Assembly (NCBI RefSeq): GCF_963082495.1
Contig: NZ_CAUJAN010000003.1
Location: forward strand, 124,001-188,000
Reading direction: 5' to 3'
Length of the DNA stretch: 64,000 nucleotides
Origin: Methanobrevibacter sp. V74
GTDB taxonomy: Archaea > Methanobacteriota > Methanobacteria > Methanobacteriales > Methanobacteriaceae
In this document: positions 1 through 8,680 of the stretch, one piece after another
Position numbering within the stretch: the first letter of the stretch is position 1
How the letters are laid out: every line of letters starts with the position of its first letter
Made by a program: the position numbers and the translations under genes
Notes under the pieces: model-generated
What the model was told of the DNA's origin: nothing
Seen by the model: the letters and a program-made list of their open reading frames with translations, nothing else
Database searches by the model: none

Positions 1-237
1 TTAGAAGTTAAAAAAGAATTTGATGACTTTAATGCCCGTGAAAAATATGATATTGAAGTTAAAGATGTTAATGAAGCTCCAAAGGGCTGTATTTGTGGAC
101 CGATTTTAAGAGGTCTTGCACGACCTGACGATTGTACATTATTTAGAAAAGCATGTAATCCACTTCACCCAATCGGAGCATGTATGGTAAGCAAAGAAGG
201 AACTTGTAACATTGCCCACAGATATTCAAGAGGATAA
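1..237 (+). CDS. hypD: Hydrogenase maturation protein HypD, C-terminal part (5' end outside window)
   Basis: The open frame enters at base 1 and stops at TAA 235-237. The 78 visible residues hold the C-terminal HypD signature: a CIC pair followed by GPILRGL, then RPDDC, KAC, and GACMVSKEGTC near the end. HypD works with HypC to assemble the Fe(CN)2CO group of [NiFe] hydrogenases in the cytoplasm, and the cysteines serve the Fe-S cluster and the cofactor. The next gene starts 2 bp after the stop, so the two are probably co-transcribed. The assignment rests on the cysteine pattern and motif order; only the C-terminus is visible. Confidence 0.85.
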   Translation, partial: LEVKKEFDDFNAREKYDIEVKDVNEAPKGCICGPILRGLARPDDCTLFRKACNPLHPIGACMVSKEGTCNIAHRYSRG

Positions 238-238
238 C

Positions 239-943
239 ATGACAATTGAAGCAATAGCAGTTGATATTGATGGTACAATAACCGATGAGAAACGTCAAAT
301 ATGCATCTCAGCAATCGAAGCTTTAAGAAAAGCTGAAGATGCGGGAATTCCAACAATTATAGTCACCGGAAATGTTGTTAATTTTGCATATGCTGCAGAA
401 GTGTTTATCGGATGCAGCGGAGGATTAATTGCAGAAAACGGAGGAATCGTTTTTAAGGAAGGTCAAAATGACAATGCTGTTGAAACCATGATAGAACGTG
501 ATTTTATAACCTCCGCTGAAAATCACTTAAAAGAAAAGTTAGGTGATAAATTTAACGAACATGCATCTCACGATAATATGTACCGTTTAACAGAAACCGT
601 GTTTTACAAAACTATTTATAAAAAAGAAATAGAAGATGCCCTAAAAGATTTTAAATATAGTGATCAGCTTGAAATCTACGATAGTGGTTTTGCACTTCAC
701 ATTACCGATAAACGTGTTAATAAAGGAACTTCCCTTAAATATTTATGTGAAAGAAATGGAATAAACATGAAAAATGTAATGGCTATTGGGGACAGTCTAA
801 ATGATGAAGAATTTTTAAGAGAAGTTGGATATAAAATAGCTGTTGGAAATGCAGACGACAAATTAAAAGAGGTTAGTACTTATACTTGTGAAAATTTCTT
901 CGGTGATGGAGTAGCCGAAGCCATTGAGAAATTTGCATTATAG
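239..943 (+). CDS. Archaeal phosphoglycolate phosphatase-type HAD hydrolase
   Basis: The 234-residue protein starts at ATG 239, behind AGAGG in the end of hypD; an in-frame upstream start at 212 would overlap hypD and is less likely. It has HAD motif I (VDIDGT, residues 8-13), a central cap region, a late conserved Lys, and motif IV (GDSLNDEEF) near residue 185. This matches the archaeal TA0175-like phosphoglycolate phosphatase family, cytosolic Mg-dependent enzymes that remove 2-phosphoglycolate. The length is normal. A broader sugar-phosphatase specificity within the Cof/IIB group is the alternative. Confidence 0.8.
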   Translation: MTIEAIAVDIDGTITDEKRQICISAIEALRKAEDAGIPTIIVTGNVVNFAYAAEVFIGCSGGLIAENGGIVFKEGQNDNAVETMIERDFITSAENHLKEKLGDKFNEHASHDNMYRLTETVFYKTIYKKEIEDALKDFKYSDQLEIYDSGFALHITDKRVNKGTSLKYLCERNGINMKNVMAIGDSLNDEEFLREVGYKIAVGNADDKLKEVSTYTCENFFGDGVAEAIEKFAL

Positions 944-950
944 TGATAAT

Positions 951-2258
951 ATGATATATGAAATTGCAGAAGATGTGAAAAAAGCTGTTGAAAACAAATG
1001 TGATGCTTACGAAATTTATATTGATGAAAGCAAAACAATCCAATTAGATTCACTTAAAGATGAATTAAACTTTGCAAAAGAAGAAATTGAACGTGGTCTT
1101 GGAGTAAGAGTTATAAAAGACAATAAACAAGGTTTTGCATTTACCTCAAACTTGGACAAAGTAGCTGAAACCGGGTTGCAAGCTATTGATAACACTAAAT
1201 TAACAAAAGTAGATGAGAATTATGCATTTGCGGAAGCTGAAAAAGTAGCTGAAGTAAAAAAAGTTTACGACAATAAATTCAAAGATTTAAGTCTTGATGA
1301 AATGGTGGAATTTTTAAAACATGCCATTGCAATTGCTGGTGAAAGCGGATGTGAAGTAACTGGTTCTGGATTTAGTGCAAGTGAAGGAAAATCATTAATT
1401 ATAAATTCAAATGATGTCTCCATTGAAAATAAAGGAACAGGATTTGGTCTTGGTTTATCTGTAACAATACAAAAAGATGGTGAAATTGCAACTGGCTATA
1501 ACTCACAATCATCAAGATTCTTTGATATAGATGGTGAAAAACTAGCTAATGAAGCATGTGACCTTGCAAAAAGTTCACTTAACACAAAACCTGTTGAAAC
1601 TGGAGATTATGATGTGGTACTTGATTATTATGCTGCAGTTGGACTTCTGCAAACATTTTTAGGTGCTTTTAATGGTGAAAATGTAAGTAGAGGAAGATCA
1701 ATCTTAAAAGATAAATTAGGGGAAAATATTGCAAATTCAACATTATCCATTATTGACAATCCATTACTTGAAAAGGGAATGTATACCTCCAAATGTGATG
1801 GAGAAGGAAGTGTTTCTCAAAAAACAGCACTAATTAAGGATGGTGGATTAAGCTCATTTATTTATGACATCTACACTGCCAATCGTGAAGGCGTAAAAAC
1901 TACTTCCAATGGAATTAGAGGAACATACTTATCAACACCAATGATTTCACCAACAAACCTCGAATTTAAATTCAGTGAAATGAAGGATTTGTCTGAAATC
2001 AGCAATGGAGTTTTAACAACCAGTGTGCTTGGAGCCCATACTGCAAATCCCATTTCTGGAGACTTTTCAGTAGAAGTAAGTAATGCATTTAAAATAGAAA
2101 ATGGAGAAATGGGCGATCCTATCAACAAAGCCATGATTTCTGGAAATGTATTTGAAATTATGAAAGAAATTGAAGGAGTGAAATCCGAAGTCAAACAATA
2201 TGGACATTACATTATTCCAAAATTATTAGTTCATAATTTAAGAGTTGTTGGACAATGA
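951..2258 (+). CDS. pmbA: PmbA/TldE-type protein of the TldD/PmbA metalloprotease family
   Basis: A protein of about 435 residues starting at ATG 951, just after the phosphatase stop. The frame stays open upstream to 924, but that start lies inside the preceding gene. The sequence has the TldD/PmbA architecture, with an N-terminal domain, a GFGLGLSVT core and a late segment with TANREGVKTTSNGIRGTYL. No HExxxH zinc motif is visible, which fits the PmbA/TldE half of the heterodimer; in bacteria TldD supplies the zinc. Members process small peptides such as microcins; the archaeal substrate is unknown. The stop overlaps the next start as ATGA, suggesting translational coupling. Confidence 0.8.
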   Translation: MIYEIAEDVKKAVENKCDAYEIYIDESKTIQLDSLKDELNFAKEEIERGLGVRVIKDNKQGFAFTSNLDKVAETGLQAIDNTKLTKVDENYAFAEAEKVAEVKKVYDNKFKDLSLDEMVEFLKHAIAIAGESGCEVTGSGFSASEGKSLIINSNDVSIENKGTGFGLGLSVTIQKDGEIATGYNSQSSRFFDIDGEKLANEACDLAKSSLNTKPVETGDYDVVLDYYAAVGLLQTFLGAFNGENVSRGRSILKDKLGENIANSTLSIIDNPLLEKGMYTSKCDGEGSVSQKTALIKDGGLSSFIYDIYTANREGVKTTSNGIRGTYLSTPMISPTNLEFKFSEMKDLSEISNGVLTTSVLGAHTANPISGDFSVEVSNAFKIENGEMGDPINKAMISGNVFEIMKEIEGVKSEVKQYGHYIIPKLLVHNLRVVGQ

Positions 2259-2659
2259 ACAAAAAACTCAAAGAATTAATTTCAATACCTGAATGTGAAG
2301 CAAGCTCTAAAGATGATGAATTATTAGTTGAAGAGTTAAAAAAAGCCCAATTGATAATGCCTATTGAAATTATTTCTGCAGATGCTCTTAAAAACAGCAC
2401 CATTGAGAATATTGAAGAACCTTTACGTTTTAAGCCATTGAAAATAGCTGATGATAATGAAAATCAATTTATAGCATTGTTTAGTGATGAAGACGAAGTT
2501 ATTAAAAGTAATGTGGAATTTGATGTAATCAATATTTATACTGAAAACTTAGCTGAAATAATTCAGGATAGTGATGGAGAATATTTTGGAATAGCTATTA
2601 ATCCATTTAGCAAGTTTTCACTAGCCATTCCCTTAAACGAATTCATAGAATTATTTTAA
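2255..2659 (+). CDS. SseB-like N-terminal domain protein
   Basis: A protein of 134 residues translationally coupled to pmbA by an ATGA overlap. The pattern ELLVEELKKAQLIMPIEI followed by QFIALFSDEDEV and, near the end, a conserved AINPFS segment matches the SseB N-terminal domain, named after enhanced serine sensitivity in E. coli. The biochemical role is unknown. No membrane segment or signal peptide is seen. The assignment rests on short motifs. Confidence 0.6.
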   Translation: MNKKLKELISIPECEASSKDDELLVEELKKAQLIMPIEIISADALKNSTIENIEEPLRFKPLKIADDNENQFIALFSDEDEVIKSNVEFDVINIYTENLAEIIQDSDGEYFGIAINPFSKFSLAIPLNEFIELF

Positions 2660-2681
2660 AAAAAAGTTTTTTTGAGAAAAA

Positions 2682-2930
2682 TTAGATTTTTTTCAATTTT
2701 TCCCGATATCTATCAACTGTATCATGACTAAAATCAAGCTCCAGATAATCATGAGTCATCTTCTTATTATCATCAAAGCTTTTAATTTTATCATCTGAAA
2801 GCTTATTAATTTCTTTATCCAATCTATTTAATTGCTTATCAAAAGAATATTCGGATTTTCTCATATTTATGTTGGATTGACGGGCAATTCTTTTAATTTC
2901 CTCATCAATATCCAGTTCTTTTTTAGCCAT
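2682..2930 (-). CDS. Small charged helical hypothetical protein
   Basis: An 82-residue, highly charged protein (Lys, Asp and Glu rich), probably all alpha-helical. No family is recognised. It faces the preceding plus-strand operon and lies just downstream of the GyrI-like gene on the same strand, with about 8 bp between them, so the two are likely one transcript. It is still on the host side of the provirus boundary. Confidence 0.55.
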   Translation of the reverse strand: MAKKELDIDEEIKRIARQSNINMRKSEYSFDKQLNRLDKEINKLSDDKIKSFDDNKKMTHDYLELDFSHDTVDRYREKLKKI

Positions 2931-2938
2931 ATTATCAC

Positions 2939-3400
2939 TTACATTTCAATGATTGGCAATTGAATTTCAGTTATAAATTCATTTTCATCATCACAATTGT
3001 GGAAACTTCTAACTAAAACTTCCTTAGGAGATCCGATAATATCATAATGATTTTCTTGAGCGACTTCAACTAATTCGGCATAGGTATCCAAAATATTATC
3101 TGTCGGACCATAATGTTTACCTGCTAAAACTTTATTTGCAATCATATCAACAACACGAATCTTATCGGTCTCATCAGCATCTTCTTTAATTGTAATACTA
3201 ACATCGTAAACTGCATCGCCTTGATTAACTTCATGTCTTGGTGAGAAATAAACAATAAATGGTTCACCCTCAGTTTCAATCTCTTCAGCATCAACCCACC
3301 CCATCAGCATGGAAAGGAAAACACCTAAATCTGAAATAGGAGTTTTACAATTAATAACTCCCAATTTTTGTTCTGGAATAACTTTAACTTCATACTCCAT
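2939..3400 (-). CDS. GyrI-like / AraC effector-binding (SOUL-like) small-molecule-binding protein
   Basis: A stand-alone 153-residue GyrI-like domain. It opens with MEYEVKVIPEQKLGVINCKT, the typical first strand of the fold, has a central GEPFIVYFSP strand, and ends with EVLVRSFHNC and ITEIQLPI. Such domains bind hydrophobic ligands and occur alone or behind AraC/MerR DNA-binding domains; none is present here. It is the last recognisable host gene before the provirus, whose boundary lies about 57 bp upstream of its start. Confidence 0.7.
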   Translation of the reverse strand: MEYEVKVIPEQKLGVINCKTPISDLGVFLSMLMGWVDAEEIETEGEPFIVYFSPRHEVNQGDAVYDVSITIKEDADETDKIRVVDMIANKVLAGKHYGPTDNILDTYAELVEVAQENHYDIIGSPKEVLVRSFHNCDDENEFITEIQLPIIEM

Positions 3401-3456
3401 AATTACACCTACCTTAAATTTTTACTTCTAATTGAATAAATATATTTTTGTTCTAT

Positions 3457-3471
3457 AGTCGAAGTTAGTTA
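3457..3471. repeat. Provirus left-end 15-bp repeat (att-associated, inverted copy at right end)
   Basis: AGTCGAAGTTAGTTA occurs here, and its exact reverse complement lies at 53481-53495 beside the integrase start. The two copies bracket all the viral genes. In a circularised genome they would converge on a short central sequence, as core-type recombinase sites do. A long direct repeat, the usual attL/attR sign, was not seen. Confidence 0.55.
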
Positions 3472-3567
3472 CTTGATTTTTTCAAACCTAAAACGACTTT
3501 AAAAAAACATGAAAAATAAATGTTCAGCAACATACTAACGAACAAATATTTTAATAAAATGTAATAA

Positions 3568-3768
3568 TTAATCTGACATCCCAGATATATAAAAATTTTC
3601 TTTTATAAGTTTATCTAATTCCACCCTTAAACATGCAAGTTCTTCTTCAATTTCTTGACATTCATCATCTAAACAAGTTAATAATCTAAAATTCAAAGCT
3701 TTAATCTTTGCACGAATAATATTACGTTGATTAATTTCATTAAAAACTTTAAATTCTTCAGGCGTCAT
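3568..3768 (-). CDS. Small provirus hypothetical protein, possible coiled coil
   Basis: A 66-residue charged helical protein with a CLDDECQEIEEEL segment. Its ATG overlaps the stop of the upstream small gene as ATGA, so the two are translationally coupled. It is the last gene of the late viral operon before the left end. No family is recognised. Its position after the lysin could suit a lysis accessory role, but nothing in the sequence shows that. Confidence 0.5.
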   Translation of the reverse strand: MTPEEFKVFNEINQRNIIRAKIKALNFRLLTCLDDECQEIEEELACLRVELDKLIKENFYISGMSD

Positions 3769-3944
3769 TGCACATAACCATCTTCATTAATTTGTTTTTT
3801 GTCCGGTATATCATATTTATTACGTAATTCATTAATTCGTATTTGGTCCTGTAGTATCCTATCTGTTAAACCTGAACGATTGTATGCTTTGTTGAGCAAT
3901 GCTTGTGCTAAATTAATTAATATTGTTATTATTATCTGTTTCAT
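3765..3944 (-). CDS. Small provirus protein with hydrophobic N-terminus
   Basis: A 59-residue protein starting at ATG 3944 with a GAGGG ribosome-binding site upstream. It begins MKQIIITILINLAQALLN, a short hydrophobic amphipathic stretch, then becomes polar with RILQDQIRINELRNKYDI. It ends in an ATGA overlap with the next small gene and follows the endoisopeptidase gene closely. A role as a lysis accessory or membrane-associated peptide is possible but unproven. Confidence 0.5.
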   Translation of the reverse strand: MKQIIITILINLAQALLNKAYNRSGLTDRILQDQIRINELRNKYDIPDKKQINEDGYVQ

Positions 3945-3961
3945 AAAAAAATACCCTCATA

Positions 3962-4915
3962 CTATTTCTTTGTTATAATCATGATTGATTTTTGACTTAT
4001 GAGCTGAATATATGATGTGAATTCATTTGTACTGCGTTTTTCAACATAACCACAATAACAACCTTTACTGCATTTATCTCCTAGACTATTTTGTACTTTA
4101 ACAATGCCATTATTTAAATTATTTATCACTTCATAATGTCCCCATTTTCTACGATATTTATTGTGAATTACACAGTCTTGATTATTACTATCAATTATTT
4201 TTTTAATTCCTTTCCAACCAATATCAGATAAATTTTTCCATTCCACACGTAAATTATAACCATATTTCTTATTAAACCATGCCACGGCAGTTTCTAAACC
4301 TTTATGGTCAGTACCACTAGTTGTAGTTCCTGCAACACGTGCAATTGTAGATTGTTTTACAACTTTACCAGTTAAATTACGAAACACTTCTTGAAGACTA
4401 TGACACCCACAATAATATCCATTATTTTGCCCAACATTATCACAACCACTTTTTATTGCATGCCCATGCTTATTTTTAGATTTTACTGAGGATGATTTGA
4501 ACACTCCACTATTGAATGTGCAAGTGTTTGGTAATCTTTTATTTGCATTATAAAAAGTTACAATTTTTGCAAAACAATAAATACATAATTTCGGATTAAT
4601 CTTTTTATTATTATAAATTACATAATTCGGTAATCTATTACTAGTTGAAATAAATTTATTAATAATCTTAGCAAGATTCACATATTCACTTTTACTCAAT
4701 GTAATATTAACATTATCTCCATTAGGATTAGGTGCATTTTTAATATTTAATTTCACTAATTCTTTACCTGGAGATATAACTGCTTTTGTTAATAAACATC
4801 CATATTCAGCGTAGGTTAATCCTTTCACTTTAGTTGGAATTTTCTTGTTTTTTTCAACATATTCTTTCACAGTTTCTGCTATGCTCACAGTATCATTCCA
4901 TATCATTATTTTCAT
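3962..4915 (-). CDS. Pseudomurein endoisopeptidase (PeiW/PeiP-like, peptidase family C71)
   Basis: A 317-residue viral lysin. Residues about 10-50 and 74-125 look like two pseudomurein-binding repeats (helical, each with a short KxIPxxV or RLPNYV turn). The C-terminal half is a C71 peptidase domain with YYCGCHSLQEVFRNLTG; by motif the candidate catalytic triad is Cys169, His260 (in KWGHYEV) and Asp280 (in NSLGDKC). These enzymes cut the isopeptide bond in pseudomurein peptide bridges and release progeny virus. No signal peptide is visible. Its ATG overlaps the stop of the upstream Cys-rich gene (ATGA), so expression is coupled. It is the strongest host-range indicator in the window. Confidence 0.9.
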   Translation of the reverse strand: MKIMIWNDTVSIAETVKEYVEKNKKIPTKVKGLTYAEYGCLLTKAVISPGKELVKLNIKNAPNPNGDNVNITLSKSEYVNLAKIINKFISTSNRLPNYVIYNNKKINPKLCIYCFAKIVTFYNANKRLPNTCTFNSGVFKSSSVKSKNKHGHAIKSGCDNVGQNNGYYCGCHSLQEVFRNLTGKVVKQSTIARVAGTTTSGTDHKGLETAVAWFNKKYGYNLRVEWKNLSDIGWKGIKKIIDSNNQDCVIHNKYRRKWGHYEVINNLNNGIVKVQNSLGDKCSKGCYCGYVEKRSTNEFTSYIQLISQKSIMIITKK

Positions 4916-5055
4916 ACTCCTGATTTTTGTAGATTAATAAAAGAAGGAGGGCAATTACGTATACTCTCTCTTCTTACAAGGTAACAACAATTTTCTAAGT
5001 TTTGGGCACATGTTCTCCTATAACAACATCCTTTACATTCTTTATTAATTTTCAT
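4912..5055 (-). CDS. 47-residue Cys-rich protein coupled to the endoisopeptidase
   Basis: The frame from ATG 5055 encodes 47 residues with seven cysteines (positions 7, 10, 11, 16, 23, 24 and 35), including CKGCC and NCC. The stop overlaps the lysin start as ATGA. The spacing could bind zinc or an Fe-S cluster, or form disulphides. No family is recognised. The tight coupling makes a structural or regulatory link to the lysin plausible, but this is inference. Confidence 0.55.
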   Translation of the reverse strand: MKINKECKGCCYRRTCAQNLENCCYLVRRESIRNCPPSFINLQKSGV

Positions 5056-5072
5056 AAAGTTACACTTCCCTT

Positions 5073-5897
5073 TTACACCATATATGTACAATTCAAATTA
5101 AGCCAAGCTCCCTGAGGGATGTTCTGACCAATACTAGTGTTATTAGTATACCTTGAAATATACACCATTCCATCCCTGTTAATTATCATCACAAATCTAA
5201 ATGAATCTGTTCCTTGTTGTAGAATAACGAGATCTTGAGGAGGACAACAGTCTGAAGGTAATTTTAATACTGGTATAGTTTGTGCCCCACTCAAAACTAT
5301 TTTTGCAGTGGGTTTTACAGCACCAATAATTTGAACAATACTGTTTTTTCTCCGATACCTTACAGATCTAGCTTTATCATATTCCACAAATACTGATTGT
5401 GCAATTGGATTTAAGATAGGACGTTGCCATCCACTATCATAAACAATATTATCTAATTTATTTTTATCAGAAGAGGACATGAACCCATCATCAGTGTTTG
5501 TTGCAGAGTTATGAGTATGTACACTGTTTGCTTTTCCAGATAATTTTGAAGTTATTTCAGATTCAGTATAATATCTGTCATCATGATCATGTCCTACTTG
5601 ACTAAAACTACTTTTAGGAGTTCCAGATAGTTTTGTTGCATTAATATCAATATTCTGAAGACTATTATTTAATATGTCATCAATTGTTCTGCCTTTTAAA
5701 TGACTATTTTCATTGTATTTAATGTATGTTTCATCGATAACATTCAATTTTGATTTTAAATTATTAACTTCTTGTTCATCAACAACGTTAACTCGTGTAA
5801 TTTCATTATTCACATCATTATATAATATGATAGTTGCACCAATAATAGTCTCATTATCACTGCTTTTGTTATAAATTTTACTTTCAATAGAAACCAT
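5073..5897 (-). CDS. Tail fibre protein with shared C-terminal knob domain
   Basis: A 274-residue protein. The N-terminal part is polar. The middle (about residues 100-140) has the phage tail repeat signature GHDHDDRYYTESEI followed by NSVHTHNSATNTDDGFMSS. The last 120 residues, from DSGWQRPI to the end, resemble the C-terminus of the fibre gene at 13.5-13.9 kb: same start (DxGW), same FVxQGT/LQQGTDSF-type core and nearly the same ending (WLNLNCTYMV against WLNLNCSYHI). This end is probably the receptor-binding or trimerising tip. Confidence 0.7.
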   Translation of the reverse strand: MVSIESKIYNKSSDNETIIGATIILYNDVNNEITRVNVVDEQEVNNLKSKLNVIDETYIKYNENSHLKGRTIDDILNNSLQNIDINATKLSGTPKSSFSQVGHDHDDRYYTESEITSKLSGKANSVHTHNSATNTDDGFMSSSDKNKLDNIVYDSGWQRPILNPIAQSVFVEYDKARSVRYRRKNSIVQIIGAVKPTAKIVLSGAQTIPVLKLPSDCCPPQDLVILQQGTDSFRFVMIINRDGMVYISRYTNNTSIGQNIPQGAWLNLNCTYMV

Positions 5898-5918
5898 TTT
5901 ACAATAACCTCTCCAATT

Positions 5919-8660
5919 TTATACTTTTACTTCAAAATAAACATCTTTAATATGAACTTGCATATCAATATCTTCTCTTGTTGCATAATAACCTAAAGCA
6001 ATCTTATTATCCTCCAAATTAGGAGTATAAACAATCTCTAAAATATCTCCTTGACTAAGAATTATAGTTTCTGAATCATTAACATTCACAGTAAAAACAA
6101 GCTCATTAGATTCAATATCCAATATAAAATCTTTATTCTCAAATAACTCCAATGGCTCATCATCTATCCCATTTTTATACAAATACACTTGACGTATAGG
6201 ATCTACGGGTTTGGCTTTCAAACTAACACGTCTTGTTTCAAGATGAACCTCTTCAACAAGTATTGTTTCTTTAAAATAATCAAGAATCAAACCTTCACTA
6301 TACAAACCAGTACTACTATCAATATGAATTCCCACTTCTTCAGGAGACAATCCACTAATGAAAACTGGATTATAAGTAATATATAAATCACCATCAACAA
6401 TGTCATCAATTGTTTCAGGTTTAAATATTAACTTATTATTTTCATAATCAAAAGTATAATCAATCCACTCACTAAAAACATCAACACCATTATCAAGACC
6501 CTCATGCTCTGGAGCTTGCAAACGAACCTTTTGAATAGGAAAAGCAACTTCATTACTAAAACTTAAACCTCCAAGATCATAATCAGAAAAGGCATCATCA
6601 TCACTTGTTTTATAAACAATCATGTCTTCAGGAGATGGACTGAAACTTAATAGATATAACTTATTCTCAAATTCATAAGGTTTAACATAAACATATCTAC
6701 TTTTTAATTCAGTTAGAATTTCAGGATGGTCGGTTAAATATATTGCACGTTCTTCATCAATGTAATTCGCAACAACAGGATAATCTAATCCAAGTAAAGA
6801 CAATTTTTCATCAACATCATTTAACCTAATAAAATCAAAATGATCTGTAACAGTAGATCCTTGAATAATTTCCACCTCACAATTTACAGTTGCATCTTTT
6901 GAGAATGGAGCGAAAATGCGCCCCCACACACTAGCACCAAGAATGCCTTCAGTATTTGGATCATGAAAAGATGTGCGAGCATACATTTCTTTCGCAGGAA
7001 CAGTTACAAGATTAATATTAATATTCTCAATATGTGGAGTGAGATTGCCATACGTATCATTACCTTCTACAACATTAGTGTCTCTCCATAATTTCGCTCT
7101 AAAAAGAAGCATAGTAGGTTTATTCTCATCAAAAGTAATCACACTGGTGTTAGTGACTTTTGTCCAATAATCCCCATCAGTTGAATACTCATATTCAACA
7201 TGAATATGATTCTCAGAATTTACTGTTTCACTACCATTATCATTATATGACAAAATTACTTGACGAATAGGATTTGAGAAAATCGGATTTAAATACAAAT
7301 ATTCCACATCATCATTATAAACAGCACTAGATGAACCTGAATTTGTTTCCACATGACATTGAAATGCAAAATCCTGTGGAGTGTATTTTCCTTTTTTATA
7401 CTCTAAAAGTTTACCATTCTCTCCAGTATCCACACCATTTTTACCATAACGTTTCCAAGTACGACCATTATCTTCAGACATGAATGCATTACCATCAGGG
7501 TAAATATTGTCTCTTTTACAATTACGACCCCATCCACCCCATCTTGGACAATGTTTCCAATCAGACAAAGGACTAAACACTACAATAGCATAAGTTTCCT
7601 CTTTCTTAATATTCACAGGTTTTTCAAACTGAATATTCGGCCAAGGATTACCTGCTTTATCATAAACAGCTTCTGCTAATGGATGATACACATCAGATAA
7701 ATAAGGATTATTAACTCCTTTCTGATATTTAGGGTTCTTTTTATTATGCCCTAACCATTGAATGTATTCTCTTTCAATAACATATGTTCCATTACTTGCT
7801 TTACGATATGCAGTTTCAGTGAGTATATGGCCATTTTTATCTTTTTTGTACTCACCTTTATGTTTACCACTAGTGTATTTTAATTTCTTTTGATATTTAT
7901 TATATCTTTGATATCCCTTGTATTTTGAAGCATAGGGGACATAATTATATTCCATTTTCTTTTTAGTTTTATTCCATTTAGTTTTTGGGACAAATTTTTT
8001 ATAAGTTTTCCAGATCTGAACATATACTGGACTTGCACAACTTTTACTACTAGATCCATTATAATCTAATTTTAAATCTATACTTGTTAAAGCACCAGAA
8101 TACTTAGCTTTAAAAGTTTGAGCACGACAAACACTTGGAATATCATATCTTTTCCAATCCTTTAACCAATCAGCTTTTAAATTATAATTCTTAGACTTAT
8201 TATACCCCACATACCAGAAACTATTGTTACTCCCACCAGTACTTGTTCCGAATGTTTCCACATTAGGAGGAGTTTTAACTGGGTGTTGTTGTAATCTACA
8301 ATATGTTACACTTTCGCCATCACCAATATCTTCAGTTACAAAATCCACAGTGGATTTTGAATAATCAATTAAACTCATATCGGTGAAATCAACAAGAATT
8401 GATTCAGATACACTATTATTAAATCCTACTTCTCCCCCATTGACTTTACAACCATAACTACTTTTTTCATCAAAAAATGTACGAATATTATAATTTTTAC
8501 GAATAGCTGGAGGAGTTAAATATTTTAATTTTTCGACTTGCTGACGTAACCATTCATCATTTTGACAACATTGCTCTGCCCATTGAACAGTAGCATATTG
8601 TTGTTCACTGAATGATTTTATTAAGTTTAGATTTTTATAAACAGGTTTACATTTTACCAT
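5919..8660 (-). CDS. Large virion tail/baseplate-associated protein, 913 residues
   Basis: A 913-residue protein in the tail-fibre cluster. It begins KCKPVYKNLNLIKSF and contains a Lys/Tyr-rich stretch around residues 215-300. Repeated beta-rich modules of about 90 residues follow (segments such as PIRQVILSYN, PIQKVRLQAPEH and PIRQVYLYKNG recur at the starts), suggesting at least three copies of an immunoglobulin- or carbohydrate-binding-like fold. No enzymatic motif is recognised. Position between the fibre gene and smaller tail genes implies a side-fibre or adhesin role. Confidence 0.6.
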   Translation of the reverse strand: MVKCKPVYKNLNLIKSFSEQQYATVQWAEQCCQNDEWLRQQVEKLKYLTPPAIRKNYNIRTFFDEKSSYGCKVNGGEVGFNNSVSESILVDFTDMSLIDYSKSTVDFVTEDIGDGESVTYCRLQQHPVKTPPNVETFGTSTGGSNNSFWYVGYNKSKNYNLKADWLKDWKRYDIPSVCRAQTFKAKYSGALTSIDLKLDYNGSSSKSCASPVYVQIWKTYKKFVPKTKWNKTKKKMEYNYVPYASKYKGYQRYNKYQKKLKYTSGKHKGEYKKDKNGHILTETAYRKASNGTYVIEREYIQWLGHNKKNPKYQKGVNNPYLSDVYHPLAEAVYDKAGNPWPNIQFEKPVNIKKEETYAIVVFSPLSDWKHCPRWGGWGRNCKRDNIYPDGNAFMSEDNGRTWKRYGKNGVDTGENGKLLEYKKGKYTPQDFAFQCHVETNSGSSSAVYNDDVEYLYLNPIFSNPIRQVILSYNDNGSETVNSENHIHVEYEYSTDGDYWTKVTNTSVITFDENKPTMLLFRAKLWRDTNVVEGNDTYGNLTPHIENININLVTVPAKEMYARTSFHDPNTEGILGASVWGRIFAPFSKDATVNCEVEIIQGSTVTDHFDFIRLNDVDEKLSLLGLDYPVVANYIDEERAIYLTDHPEILTELKSRYVYVKPYEFENKLYLLSFSPSPEDMIVYKTSDDDAFSDYDLGGLSFSNEVAFPIQKVRLQAPEHEGLDNGVDVFSEWIDYTFDYENNKLIFKPETIDDIVDGDLYITYNPVFISGLSPEEVGIHIDSSTGLYSEGLILDYFKETILVEEVHLETRRVSLKAKPVDPIRQVYLYKNGIDDEPLELFENKDFILDIESNELVFTVNVNDSETIILSQGDILEIVYTPNLEDNKIALGYYATREDIDMQVHIKDVYFEVKV

Positions 8661-8680
8661 AATATTTAAACCTCATATTT

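Noticed and set aside
3401-3567. tRNA gene as integration target at the left end
   Set aside because: No tRNA cloverleaf could be formed; integration is at the 3' end of moeA instead.
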